Below, one piece after another: positions 5,978-12,572 of a DNA stretch of 13,072 nt. Source of the DNA: Dehalococcoidia bacterium (lineage in GTDB: Bacteria > Chloroflexota > Dehalococcoidia > GIF9 > AB-539-J10); contig PWUO01000186.1 in the NCBI GenBank assembly GCA_003562555.1, positions 1-13,072 of the forward strand, given 5' to 3'. Numbering within the stretch: the stretch's first letter is position 1; each line of letters opens with the position of its first letter. The notes under the pieces are model-generated. The model saw nothing but the letters and a program-made list of their open reading frames with translations, made no database searches and was not told where the DNA came from. Made by a program: the position numbers and the translations under genes.

Positions 5978-7183
5978 TCAAAGAGGCGTGGTGGTCGCTG
6001 TTGGCAACGACACCTGGAGAATGGTGAGTCCCTCGGGAGTGTGCCAGGTTCGCAGCCTCCCTCCCCAGCTTGCCACCTGTGCCTTCATCTCCTCCACCGG
6101 CATATACCCCGGGCTGGTGGGGTCGGGCTCACTCGGCATGTGACCTGACGCAGTGATCCTCAACACGGTACTACGGCGTTTCTCCTCAAGCTCCACGGTG
6201 ACGCCCGTGCAGGGTGCCGACGCGATGTGGCGCAACGTCTGTTCCAGCACGCGGTACAGGAGGTGCTGCATCTCAGGTGCGGTGCCGCCGATCTCAGACA
6301 GCTGAGTCTCAAAAGGTGTGCCCGTCCGTCGCTCGAAATCCTCCAGCGCCCATGCAATGGCGGCGGGGAGGCCCAGATCCTCCAGTACTGCCGGCACCAG
6401 GGTGTCGCACATCTCTCTGACCCGCTGAATGGTCGACATCACACGATCCTCGATAGTCTGCATCGATGGACGTGCCGGTTTTAGCAGCATCTCCGGAATC
6501 TGGCGTGAAAACGAATCGAGGTCCATCCTGATCGCGGTCAGATTCTGGATGACATCATCGTGCAGTTCCCTCGCAAGGAGGGCGCGTTCATGCTCCCTCC
6601 CGGTCTGAAGGCGGCGGGTGAGTGACTGGAGGTGTTCTTGAGCCCTGCGCAGTTCACGCTCGATGCCCTCCCTTTCGGTTACCTCCTGCTTCAGCAGGTG
6701 ATTCTCGAACATCAGTGCGAGGTCGTTCTGTACCAGGTCGCGAAACTGCTGCAGCACGCTCCTGTGCAGTTCCGGGTACACGTGAGGCTGGTTGTCCAGC
6801 ACGCAAATGGTGCCGAACACGTGTCCTGTGGGCCACGCTATGGGCAGACCGAGGTAGGACACCATACCCTGCTTGACGTCAGGATTGTCTTGCCAGGAAG
6901 GATCAGCGAGGGCGTCAGGAACCATCAGCTCGTCCCGACTGGACATAACTGTCTCGCAATAGAGTCCGGTGTCCAGCGGTGCCAGTTCCCGCTCTTCGTA
7001 GACATTGCCCTTGCCTCCGCTTCTTGCGAACACCTCGATCTCGCGCTCGTGGACGCGCATCACGAGAGCTGCAGGAACCTGCAGCACGTCGGCGAGGACG
7101 TCAAGGGTTTCCTGCCACCTCTCACGAAAGTGATCGGGGACATCCACTTCGGCCAGGATATTATGCTTGGCCGATGAGGCCAT
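5978..7183 (-). CDS. GAF-domain sensor histidine kinase (HisKA_3 type) with degenerate ATPase domain
   Basis: Cytosolic sensor kinase homologue of 401 residues without membrane segments. An N-terminal GAF domain (about 17-160) carries the typical pattern LDTGLYCETVMSSRDELMVP, then DPSWQDNPDVKQGMVSYLGL and VFGTICVLDN. A coiled-coil (about 162-200) leads to the HisKA_3 dimerisation region with ERALLARELHDDVIQNLTAI, where His208 is the expected phospho-acceptor. The C-terminal region (about 305-395) is placed as an HATPase domain, but the N-box reads LLYRVLEQTLRHIASAP with no Asn, and the expected DxGxG (G1 box) is replaced by ITASGHMP. ATP binding may therefore be lost or much altered. I chose the ATG at 7183 because AGGAGG lies eleven bases upstream; an upstream in-frame TTG (7207) has no such site. 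No response regulator is adjacent. The GAF ligand is unknown. Confidence 0.88.
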   Translation of the reverse strand: MASSAKHNILAEVDVPDHFRERWQETLDVLADVLQVPAALVMRVHEREIEVFARSGGKGNVYEERELAPLDTGLYCETVMSSRDELMVPDALADPSWQDNPDVKQGMVSYLGLPIAWPTGHVFGTICVLDNQPHVYPELHRSVLQQFRDLVQNDLALMFENHLLKQEVTEREGIERELRRAQEHLQSLTRRLQTGREHERALLARELHDDVIQNLTAIRMDLDSFSRQIPEMLLKPARPSMQTIEDRVMSTIQRVREMCDTLVPAVLEDLGLPAAIAWALEDFERRTGTPFETQLSEIGGTAPEMQHLLYRVLEQTLRHIASAPCTGVTVELEEKRRSTVLRITASGHMPSEPDPTSPGYMPVEEMKAQVASWGGRLRTWHTPEGLTILQVSLPTATTTPL

Positions 7184-7303
7184 CCGACCCTGTTCCTCCT
7201 CTATCAACCCGCACCTTGCCCTACCCGGTCACCAGTCCCGGCGTGGGAGACGGACGTGGTGACCACGGCACCAGCGGAGTACCGGTGCCGAAACCATAGT
7301 ACC

Positions 7304-7312
7304 ATAGTAGCA
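7304..7312 (-). promoter_or_regulatory. Possible extended -10 for the histidine kinase gene
   Basis: TGC-TACTAT (7312-7304) resembles an extended -10 element; no good -35 is present at the normal spacing. The leader to the kinase start (about 120 nt) holds two small inverted repeats: GGCACC/GGTGCC (7267-7289) and GGTCACC/GGTGACC (7227-7264). The rest of the 7184-7391 interval shows no gene. Confidence 0.3.
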
Positions 7313-7391
7313 TTGCGTTTCCTGTGCGAACTCTGACGCCTGATCGTGGCGGCTTGTGGCGTGCTGCAGAAGCGAAGCTATGTGACTCTGT

Positions 7392-7420
7392 TTGCACTTT
7401 GCACGGGAATATCGTACAGT
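7392..7420 (+). promoter_or_regulatory. Promoter of zinc-ribbon/RRM module 1
   Basis: TTGCAC (7392-7397), 17-base spacer, TACAGT (7415-7420). Each box is a partial consensus match, but the same boxes and spacing recur upstream of module 2 (TTGTGC-17-TACACT at 9693-9721). About ten bases further on, both copies share GGTAGTTGNAGT. The conservation between copies is the main support. Confidence 0.5.
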
Positions 7421-7489
7421 TGTGAGAGGTAGTTGTAGTTTTGGCCATTAACCGCTTCGTTCGAACTCATCACAGCTTCAACCAAGTCC

Positions 7490-7534
7490 GGGATGACCGC
7501 AACTCTGCTAACCACACAATGAGGAGGTCATCCC
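7490..7534 (+). promoter_or_regulatory. Leader hairpin occluding part of the ribosome binding site, module 1
   Basis: GGGATGACC (7490-7498) pairs perfectly with GGTCATCCC (7526-7534), closing a 27-nt loop. The 3' arm takes in the last two G of the AGGAGG (7522-7527) and runs up to the ATG at 7535. A homologous hairpin with a compensatory pair change lies before module 2 (9786-9840). It is expected to lower translation when folded. A thermosensor or a protein-binding autoregulatory site are both possible. Confidence 0.55.
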
Positions 7535-7717
7535 ATGAGTCTTGAGGACAAGACCATCCGGTGCGCTGATTGTGGCAGCGACTTCATGTTCTCCGCGTCC
7601 GAGCAGCAGTTCTTCGCAGAGAAAGGGTTCACCAATGAACCCAGACGCTGTCCTACGTGCAGGCGTAACCGCAGACAGCAGGGCACCCAGACGCAACAGG
7701 TCCAGCGGGACTGGTAA
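7535..7717 (+). CDS. Small zinc-ribbon protein, copy 1
   Basis: Protein of 60 residues with two CX2C knuckles, CADC (10-13) and CPTC (39-42), expected to bind one Zn2+. Between them lies the well-conserved ASEQQFFAEKGFTNEPRRCP, typical of the small probable zinc-ribbon family (zf-trcl). The C-terminal third is Arg/Gln-rich and ends in Trp, consistent with nucleic-acid contact, although no function is established that I know of. The ATG follows AGGAGG by seven bases and sits at the foot of a hairpin. The gene for a glycine-rich RRM protein follows 47 bases on. A paralogue with the same gene order lies at 9840. Cotranscription with the RRM gene suggests a shared role in RNA handling; this is inference. 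Confidence 0.88.
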   Translation: MSLEDKTIRCADCGSDFMFSASEQQFFAEKGFTNEPRRCPTCRRNRRQQGTQTQQVQRDW

Positions 7718-7764
7718 TAGTGATAGTTCGAGGTTCTTGAAATAGACAGGAGGAAATCAGGTTA

Positions 7765-8193
7765 GTGAGGATCTACGTAGGCAATCTCCCGTACGAGGCC
7801 ACCGAGACGGAACTCAACGAGGCGTTCTCTCAATTCGGAGAGGTGACAGCGGTGAGCATTGTATCTGACAAATTCAGCGGACGCTCCAGGGGCTTCGCTT
7901 TCGTTGAGATGGCATCGAAGTCGGAGGCTGAGGCCGCTATAGAAGGCATGAACGGCAAGTCGTTCCTGAACAGGAGCCTCGTAGTGAATGAGGCCCGTCC
8001 TCGTGAAGACCGCGGTGGTGGTGGCTTCGGTGGCGGTGGCGGTGGAGGCTTTGGTGGCGGTGGCTATGGCGGAGGCTTCGGTGGAGGTTACGGTGGCGGC
8101 TATGGCGGCGGCGACAAAGGTGGTGGTAGGGGTGGTCGGGGTGGCCGCGGTGGTCGTGGTGGCCGTGACAGCCGGGATGGTGGCAGATACTAA
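7765..8193 (+). CDS. Glycine-rich RRM RNA-binding protein, copy 1
   Basis: Single-RRM protein of 142 residues, resembling plant and cyanobacterial glycine-rich RNA-binding proteins (GRP/Rbp type) that act as RNA chaperones, often in cold stress. The RRM (1-80) has RNP2 IYVGNL (3-8) and RNP1 RGFAFVEM (42-49) with the expected aromatic residues, and ends NEARPRED. A low-complexity tail (83-142) is made of GGG, GGF, GGY and later GRGG repeats, followed by RDGGRY. Such tails can drive RNA annealing or condensate formation. The start is GTG, with AGGAGG eleven bases upstream. It is cotranscribed with zinc-ribbon copy 1. The paralogue at 10098 has the same layout but a shorter tail. RNA binding is well supported; targets are unknown. 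Confidence 0.92.
   Translation: MRIYVGNLPYEATETELNEAFSQFGEVTAVSIVSDKFSGRSRGFAFVEMASKSEAEAAIEGMNGKSFLNRSLVVNEARPREDRGGGGFGGGGGGGFGGGGYGGGFGGGYGGGYGGGDKGGGRGGRGGRGGRGGRDSRDGGRY
8007..8166 (+). repeat. Glycine-codon low-complexity repeat inside the RRM gene
   Basis: Runs of GGT/GGC codons interspersed with TTC/TTT and TAT/TAC encode GGF and GGY units, changing to GGTCGN units for GRGG near the end. Such tracts vary in length by slippage, which may explain the shorter tail of the second copy (10348-10425). Confidence 0.8.
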
Positions 8194-8212
8194 CCGTACA
8201 TTATGGCAGGTA

Positions 8213-8262
8213 CGGCATCGCTCCCCGCATGCGCATAGATAGACCAGGTATGCCCGATGCCG
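8213..8262 (+). other. Inverted repeat downstream of RRM copy 1
   Basis: CGGCATCG (8213-8220) pairs with CGATGCCG (8255-8262) around a 34-nt loop, 20 bases past the stop codon. No T-run follows, so it is not a standard terminator. It may stabilise the 3' end or partly block read-through to the helicase gene. The rest of 8194-8393 shows no gene or clear promoter. Confidence 0.3.
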
Positions 8263-8393
8263 CAAACCGGATGCACCGGCGCGGCTCGGGTGGGCCTTTC
8301 AGGATTCATCTGTTCGTGTTCCCCTGCTGTCAATCCTCCATTACCCATGGCATCCTTCAGAGCAGATAATCAGATGACAAGAGGAGTATACAA

Positions 8394-9626
8394 GTGGATT
8401 TCGGTACGTTTAATTTCCATCCGCGCATAGTGGATGGTATCAGGAGGCTCGGCTATGATAAGCCGACGCCAATTCAGGAAGAAGCCATCGGCCCGGCATT
8501 GGAAGGCAGGGATCTGATGGGACTCGCTGAGACGGGAACGGGCAAGACGGCTGCATTTGTGCTGCCGATGTCCAACCGACTCATGGACGGCCCCAGGGGC
8601 CGTATTCGGGCACTGGTGCTCGCGCCGACACGTGAACTGGCGCAGCAGACGCATGAGGTGTTCACGATTGTTGGCAAAGACACCAAGCTGCGCAGTGTTA
8701 CCATCTACGGTGGAGTGGGCTACGAGCCGCAGATTCGCAAGCTGAAGAGCGGCGTGGAATTCGTCGTTGCGTGTCCTGGCCGACTGCTCGACCTGGTCGA
8801 GCGGGGTGAGGTGGATCTTCGTCATGTCGAGGTGGTGGTGCTGGACGAGGCGGACCGCATGTTGGACATGGGTTTTCTGCCGGACATTCGTCGTATTCTT
8901 AAGCTGCTGCCGCGTGAGCGGCAGACGATGCTGTTCACGGCGACCATGCCCCCGGACATCGAGAGGCTGGCGCGCGACTTCATGCGTAAGCCGGTAGTCA
9001 TCCAGGTGGGACGCCAGGGACCGGTGAGTGGCATCACCCACGAGCTCTATCCCGTGGCCCCCCACCTTAAGGGCTCGCTTCTCGTCGAATTGCTGAAACG
9101 CAGGGAGACGGGCCCTGTGCTGGTGTTCACGCGAACCAAGCATGCAGCCAGCCGATTGGCGGAGCGTCTGCAGCGGAATGGCTTTCGCTCGGCGTGTCTC
9201 CAGGGAGACATGTCCCAGAGCAAGCGTCAGGCCGCCATGGATGGGTTCCGTTCCGGCAAGATCGATATACTCGTTGCTACCGACATCGCTGCACGGGGCA
9301 TCGATGTGCCGGACATATCTCACGTGGTCAACTACGATATGCCTGACACCGTGGATGCGTACACGCATCGTGTGGGCCGCACCGCTCGTGCAAGCCGCAC
9401 GGGCAGCGCGATCAACATCGCCACCCGTGACGACGTCGATGTCGTCAATGGCGTTGAGAGCCTGCTCAATACCAGGCTTGAATGCCTGAGGATCGATGGT
9501 TTCGACTATGATGCACCAATGGTTCGAGATACGGGACCGCGACTGTCGCGTGGCCGGTCGGAACGATCCGGACCACCACGAAGGCAGAGGACGGAACGCC
9601 GATCGGGCGTGCGCACGGGCGCGTAA
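8394..9626 (+). CDS. DEAD-box ATP-dependent RNA helicase (RhlE-like)
   Basis: ATP-dependent RNA unwinding enzyme of 410 residues. All helicase motifs are present in order: Q motif GYDKPTPIQ (20-28), motif I AETGTGKT (45-52), Ia PTRELA (78-83), PGR (128-130), II DEAD (151-154), III TAT (182-184, in place of SAT), IV VLVFTRT (242-248), V ATDIAARGID (295-304) and VI HRVGRTAR (325-332). A basic, Arg/Ser/Pro-rich tail (about 378-410) replaces any folded C-terminal domain, as in RhlE and cold-shock helicases, where it binds RNA non-specifically. The start is GTG after AGAGGAG. It lies between the two zinc-ribbon/RRM modules on the same strand, which points to joint work in remodelling structured RNA, perhaps in cold or ribosome assembly. 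The enzyme class is certain; the physiological role is inferred. Confidence 0.96.
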   Translation: MDFGTFNFHPRIVDGIRRLGYDKPTPIQEEAIGPALEGRDLMGLAETGTGKTAAFVLPMSNRLMDGPRGRIRALVLAPTRELAQQTHEVFTIVGKDTKLRSVTIYGGVGYEPQIRKLKSGVEFVVACPGRLLDLVERGEVDLRHVEVVVLDEADRMLDMGFLPDIRRILKLLPRERQTMLFTATMPPDIERLARDFMRKPVVIQVGRQGPVSGITHELYPVAPHLKGSLLVELLKRRETGPVLVFTRTKHAASRLAERLQRNGFRSACLQGDMSQSKRQAAMDGFRSGKIDILVATDIAARGIDVPDISHVVNYDMPDTVDAYTHRVGRTARASRTGSAINIATRDDVDVVNGVESLLNTRLECLRIDGFDYDAPMVRDTGPRLSRGRSERSGPPRRQRTERRSGVRTGA

Positions 9627-9692
9627 CTGACTATGGACGCCTGCAAGGAGACAACCACCTGGCATCTGTCTTCCTGTAGACGGCATGTTGAC

Positions 9693-9721
9693 TTGTGCGA
9701 AATCTTCCGAGACTGTACACT
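9693..9721 (+). promoter_or_regulatory. Promoter of zinc-ribbon/RRM module 2
   Basis: TTGTGC (9693-9698), 17-base spacer, TACACT (9716-9721), followed by GGTAGTTGAAGT (9729-9740). Box positions, spacing, downstream motif and leader length (about 118 nt) parallel module 1 (about 114 nt). A nearby TTGACT (9688-9693) would need a 22-base spacer and is less likely. Confidence 0.45.
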
Positions 9722-9785
9722 GAGTTGTGGTAGTTGAAGTGCAGGCCGTTTCAGACCTCGTTCCATTCTTCATTTCAGTCGAGCC

Positions 9786-9840
9786 CTGAATGACCGTAAC
9801 TCAGACGAACCAGTAAGTACGTAGAGAGGAGGTCATTCGG
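9786..9840 (+). promoter_or_regulatory. Leader hairpin occluding part of the ribosome binding site, module 2
   Basis: CTGAATGACC (9786-9795) pairs with GGTCATTCGG (9831-9840), ten pairs with one G:U wobble, closing a 35-nt loop. The 3' arm covers the end of AGGAGG (9827-9832) and the first base of the GTG start. Compared with module 1, the pair 7492-7532 (G-C) becomes 9789-9837 (A-T) and 7490-7534 (G-C) becomes 9787-9839 (T:G), so pairing is kept while sequence changes. Confidence 0.55.
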
Positions 9841-10022
9841 TGAGCTATCAGGACAAGACCATCACGTGCCGCGATTGCGGTCAGGGCTTCTCCTTCACGG
9901 CATCTGAACAGCAGTTCTTCGCCGAGAAGGGTTTCACGAATGAGCCAAAGCGATGTCCCACCTGTCGCCGCGCCAAGCGCGACAGCATGTCATCGTCGCA
10001 GGGCTCCCAGCGAAGCTGGTAA
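9840..10022 (+). CDS. Small zinc-ribbon protein, copy 2
   Basis: Paralogue of the 60-residue protein at 7535, the same length and with the knuckles at the same positions: CRDC (10-13) and CPTC (39-42). The middle ASEQQFFAEKGFTNEP is identical between the copies. The tails differ (Ser-rich here, Gln-rich in copy 1) but both end in Trp. It starts with GTG, seven bases after AGGAGG and at the foot of the leader hairpin. An RRM gene follows 75 bases on. The strict conservation of the inter-knuckle segment suggests a binding surface under selection. Function is unknown; RNA or ribosome association is a guess from context. Confidence 0.88.
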   Translation: MSYQDKTITCRDCGQGFSFTASEQQFFAEKGFTNEPKRCPTCRRAKRDSMSSSQGSQRSW

Positions 10023-10060
10023 GGTGACGCGGCCGGTTGGCGGCGTTACAGTTATGCACA

Positions 10061-10074
10061 CTGCGCGTGCGCAG
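10061..10074 (+). other. Compact intercistronic hairpin
   Basis: CTGCGC-GT-GCGCAG is a near-perfect palindrome between zinc-ribbon copy 2 and RRM copy 2, 23 bases before the TTG start. It may adjust relative expression or RNA stability. Module 1 has no equivalent in its shorter 47-base spacer. Confidence 0.3.
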
Positions 10075-10097
10075 AAATTAGAAGAGGAGTTTGTTAG

Positions 10098-10433
10098 TTG
10101 AAGATCTATGTAGGCAACCTTCCATTTGAGACCACCGATGAGGATCTCGCCCAGGAGTTCTCGACGTTCGGTGAGGTCGCATCTGCCAATGTGGTGATCG
10201 ACCGCGTGAACGGTCGATCCCGGGGTTTCGGGTTCGTCGATATGCCCTCTGATTCCGAGGCCGAAGCTGCTATCGCGGCGCTGAACGGCAAGGAACTGAT
10301 GGGCAGGCCTTTGACGGTCAACGAGTCCCGACCGCGAGAGGATAGCGGCGGTGGCGGTTTCCGTGGCGGTCGTGGTGGTGGCGGTGGCGGCGGCTACCGT
10401 GGCGGTGGTGGCGGCGGCGGCCGACGATACTAG
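10098..10433 (+). CDS. Glycine-rich RRM RNA-binding protein, copy 2
   Basis: RRM protein of 111 residues, paralogue of the one at 7765. RNP2 is IYVGNL (3-8) and RNP1 is RGFGFVDM (42-49); the RRM ends NESRPRED, closely parallel to copy 1. The tail (84-111) is shorter, about 28 residues of Gly with Arg and Tyr, ending GGGRRY. The start is TTG: the frame begins MKIYVGNLPF exactly where copy 1 begins, with GAGGAG about ten bases upstream and no in-frame ATG nearby. It is cotranscribed with zinc-ribbon copy 2 and followed by a strong terminator. Likely an RNA chaperone; the different tail may give the two copies different condensation or annealing properties. Confidence 0.92.
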   Translation: MKIYVGNLPFETTDEDLAQEFSTFGEVASANVVIDRVNGRSRGFGFVDMPSDSEAEAAIAALNGKELMGRPLTVNESRPREDSGGGGFRGGRGGGGGGGYRGGGGGGGRRY

Positions 10434-10508
10434 TATCAGGCCGCACTTGACCCGCCTATGGATCGTCCCTTGCGGATAATCCACGGACAAGGTCACGCTC
10501 GGAATATG

Positions 10509-10554
10509 AAGAGGGGAACGCGCCTGAACGGCGTGCTCCCCTCTTTCGCTTTTT
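10509..10554 (+). terminator. Intrinsic terminator of module 2
   Basis: AAGAGGGGA (10509-10517) pairs with TCCCCTCTT (10537-10545), extended inward by imperfect pairs around CGCC/GGCG, and is followed by TCGC and five T residues (10550-10554). It lies about 75 bases past the RRM stop and faces the convergent ABC transporter operon. Confidence 0.85.
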
Positions 10555-10614
10555 AGTGCGCCGACGCGGCACTGACGGCAGCGACCGCAGGCATAGGACA
10601 TGAGGTGGGGGCAG

Positions 10615-11571
10615 CTACTGCCGTGTGACCGCGTGACAGGCGGTGAAGTGCCCCTGCGACGTCTCGCGCAACTGTGGGATGATATGGTGACAGTCGTGCA
10701 GGTGGTGAGGACAGGACGCTACGTACGGGCAGCCTTGACCGGTCTCGTGGCCGTGTTCGTGGACGCCTTCCAATAGAGGAAAGTCCGGCAACCGCATCTC
10801 CACGCCCAGCAGGAACCTCGTATACGGATGTGCTGCCCGTTCAGAGAAGTCGTCTCCTGCCGCAAGTTCGACGATCCGCCCGCGGTACATCACCGCGATC
10901 CTGTCGCTTGCGTACGCCACGGTCTCAAGGTCGTGTGATATCAGTATCAGCGACAGTCCGTGCTCCTGCTTGAGCCGCAACATGAGTGCCAGCACCTGGG
11001 TGGCCACCAGGGGGTCGAGGCCGGACGTCGGTTCATCCGCTATGAGCATCTCCGGATTCAGCAGCAGCGAACGTGCCAGTGCCACCCTCTGTCTCTGGCC
11101 ACCAGACAGCTCCGAAGGATGGCGTTGCATGAACGATGGTGAGAGATTCACCTGTGCAAGCATCCCGGTGATACGATGGCGTCGCTGCCCGGCATCGCCG
11201 ATGCCGTGGATGAGCAGCGGCTCCTCCAGTATGGCGCCCACGTGCTGGCGAGGGTCCAGCGTGGAGTCGGCATCCTGGAACACCGGCTGCGCCGTGCGGC
11301 GAAAACGCTTGAGTTCGGATGCGTTCATTGCGAATATGCTGCGTCCGTGATGCAGTACATCTCCGGACGACGGCTTGCACAGTCGCAATATGGTCCTCGC
11401 GAGAGTGGTCTTGCCGGACCCGCTCTCGCCGATTATGCCGAAGACCTCTCCCGCAGACACGTCGAATGAGACGCCATCCACCGCCCTGATGAGGTGGTCC
11501 GGGTGGCGGAAGCGCGCCAGCGGATTGTGACGGACCAGAAAGTGTGTGCTGAGCTCGCGCACCTCAAGCAT
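10615..11571 (-). CDS. Oligopeptide/dipeptide/nickel ABC transporter ATPase (DppF/OppF type)
   Basis: Cytoplasmic ATPase subunit of 318 residues powering a peptide- or nickel-type importer. Walker A GESGSGKT (48-55), Q-loop VFQ (Gln99), signature LSGGQRQR (155-162), Walker B MLIADEP (175-181) and the H-loop His213 are all intact. The C-terminal oligo_HPY extension holds four Cys (281, 287, 294, 312), the spacing that in related ATPases can carry an iron-sulfur cluster. It is unusually His-rich: eight His within 271-296. The ATG shares one base with the stop of the upstream ATPase (TGATG), so translation is coupled. It is the last gene of the operon seen here. The substrate (oligopeptide, dipeptide or Ni2+) cannot be settled from the ATPase alone. 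Confidence 0.95.
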   Translation of the reverse strand: MLEVRELSTHFLVRHNPLARFRHPDHLIRAVDGVSFDVSAGEVFGIIGESGSGKTTLARTILRLCKPSSGDVLHHGRSIFAMNASELKRFRRTAQPVFQDADSTLDPRQHVGAILEEPLLIHGIGDAGQRRHRITGMLAQVNLSPSFMQRHPSELSGGQRQRVALARSLLLNPEMLIADEPTSGLDPLVATQVLALMLRLKQEHGLSLILISHDLETVAYASDRIAVMYRGRIVELAAGDDFSERAAHPYTRFLLGVEMRLPDFPLLEGVHEHGHETGQGCPYVASCPHHLHDCHHIIPQLRETSQGHFTACHAVTRQ

Positions 11572-12572
11572 CAGTCTGCCTCCACGTTGTATCTGTGGCA
11601 GGCAACCATCGCATCATCGGTCAGGTGTTCGGGTGGGGTCTCCAACGCGCAGACGGGCATGGCCTCGAGGCAGGCCGGATGGAAGGGGCAGCCCCGGGGG
11701 AAGTCTATGAGGTTGAGTGTGTCGGCGGCGATTGCGCTAAGTGGCTCGCCCCTTGTGCGGCGCTGTGCTGCCAGCAGCAGTCGAGTGTAGGGATGGCGTG
11801 GCCGCGACAGCACATCCGTGCATGAACCTGACTCTATCACACGTCCTCCGTACATGATGGCCACGCGGTCGCACGTGGCCGATATCGCCTCAACGTCGTG
11901 ACTTATGACGAGCATCGTGAGAGAGCCGCGAAGCCGTTGCAGCGTGTTCAGAGACTGTGCCTTGATGGCGCGGTCGAGCGCCGTAGTGGGCTCATCCGCG
12001 ATGAGCAGTCGCGGCCTCATCAGAAGCGCCATGGCGATCAGCACGCGCTGTCGCATGCCGCCCGAAAGCTGGTGCGGATAGCTGCGCAGCAGCCGGTCCA
12101 GCACCGGCCCCGCCTCGAACCCGAGGTCCTCGAACACGCGTTTGAACTGCTCCTCGGAGTCGGCGTAGTCATTTGATCGTCTGCTTGAAAGGCTGCCAAG
12201 CGACCCCCCGCTGCGCGATACCTTGAGAGCCTCTGTGAGTTGCTGCCTGATGGTGTAGGCCGGGTTGAGCGCCGTCGCCTGGTTCTGTGGCACGAGCGCG
12301 ATCACCCGTCCCCGCAGCCGCTCCATCTCGGATTCGTCCAACCGTGTGATGTCCCTGCCGTCCAGTTCCACGGAGCCCCGTACGATGCGGCCAGGCTGCT
12401 GCAGGTGCAGGAGCGAGAGGAACAGGACGGTCTTGCCGCAGCCGCTTTCGCCCATGATGCCCAGGCTCTCGCCCTCGCGAACCTCCAGCGTGACGCCGTT
12501 GTTGGCGCGAACGGTGCCGGCGGACGTGTCGAAATACACGTGGAGGTCGGTCACCTTGAGAACAGGCATCAT
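11571..12572 (-). CDS. Oligopeptide/dipeptide/nickel ABC transporter ATPase (DppD/OppD type)
   Basis: Partner ATPase of 333 residues. Walker A GESGCGKT (41-48), Gln96 of the Q-loop (VPQNQ), signature LSGGMRQR (169-176), Walker B LLIADEP (189-195) and H-loop His225 are intact. The C-terminal oligo_HPY region has four Cys (295, 301, 308, 325). A Ser-rich segment (120-139, SGGSLGSLSSRRSNDYADSE) sits between the Q-loop and signature; it may be a small lineage-specific insertion. I chose the start at 12572, where ATGATG follows GAGGAGGG and overlaps the permease stop (ATGA). The same frame stays open for about 145 codons further upstream, but that part reads antisense-like composition and lies over the permease gene, so it is not coding. 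Together with the DppF-type ATPase it should form the nucleotide-binding heterodimer. Confidence 0.95.
   Translation of the reverse strand: MMPVLKVTDLHVYFDTSAGTVRANNGVTLEVREGESLGIMGESGCGKTVLFLSLLHLQQPGRIVRGSVELDGRDITRLDESEMERLRGRVIALVPQNQATALNPAYTIRQQLTEALKVSRSGGSLGSLSSRRSNDYADSEEQFKRVFEDLGFEAGPVLDRLLRSYPHQLSGGMRQRVLIAMALLMRPRLLIADEPTTALDRAIKAQSLNTLQRLRGSLTMLVISHDVEAISATCDRVAIMYGGRVIESGSCTDVLSRPRHPYTRLLLAAQRRTRGEPLSAIAADTLNLIDFPRGCPFHPACLEAMPVCALETPPEHLTDDAMVACHRYNVEAD

Noticed and set aside
8007..8166. Tandem-repeat array as a CRISPR or noncoding repeat element
   Set aside because: The repeats are in-frame glycine codons of the RRM protein with no spacer-repeat periodicity.
7762..8265. Minus-strand frame rich in Thr and Ala opposite RRM copy 1
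   Set aside because: The repeats arise from reading the glycine-codon tract in reverse; the RRM on the plus strand is unmistakable.
9688..9721. TTGACT as -35 box for module 2
   Set aside because: The spacing to the shared -10 would be 22 bases; TTGTGC gives the 17-base spacing seen in module 1.
8370..9773. 467-codon open frame opposite the DEAD-box helicase
   Set aside because: Antisense shadow of a GC-rich gene; the plus strand carries every helicase motif and the antisense product resembles no family.
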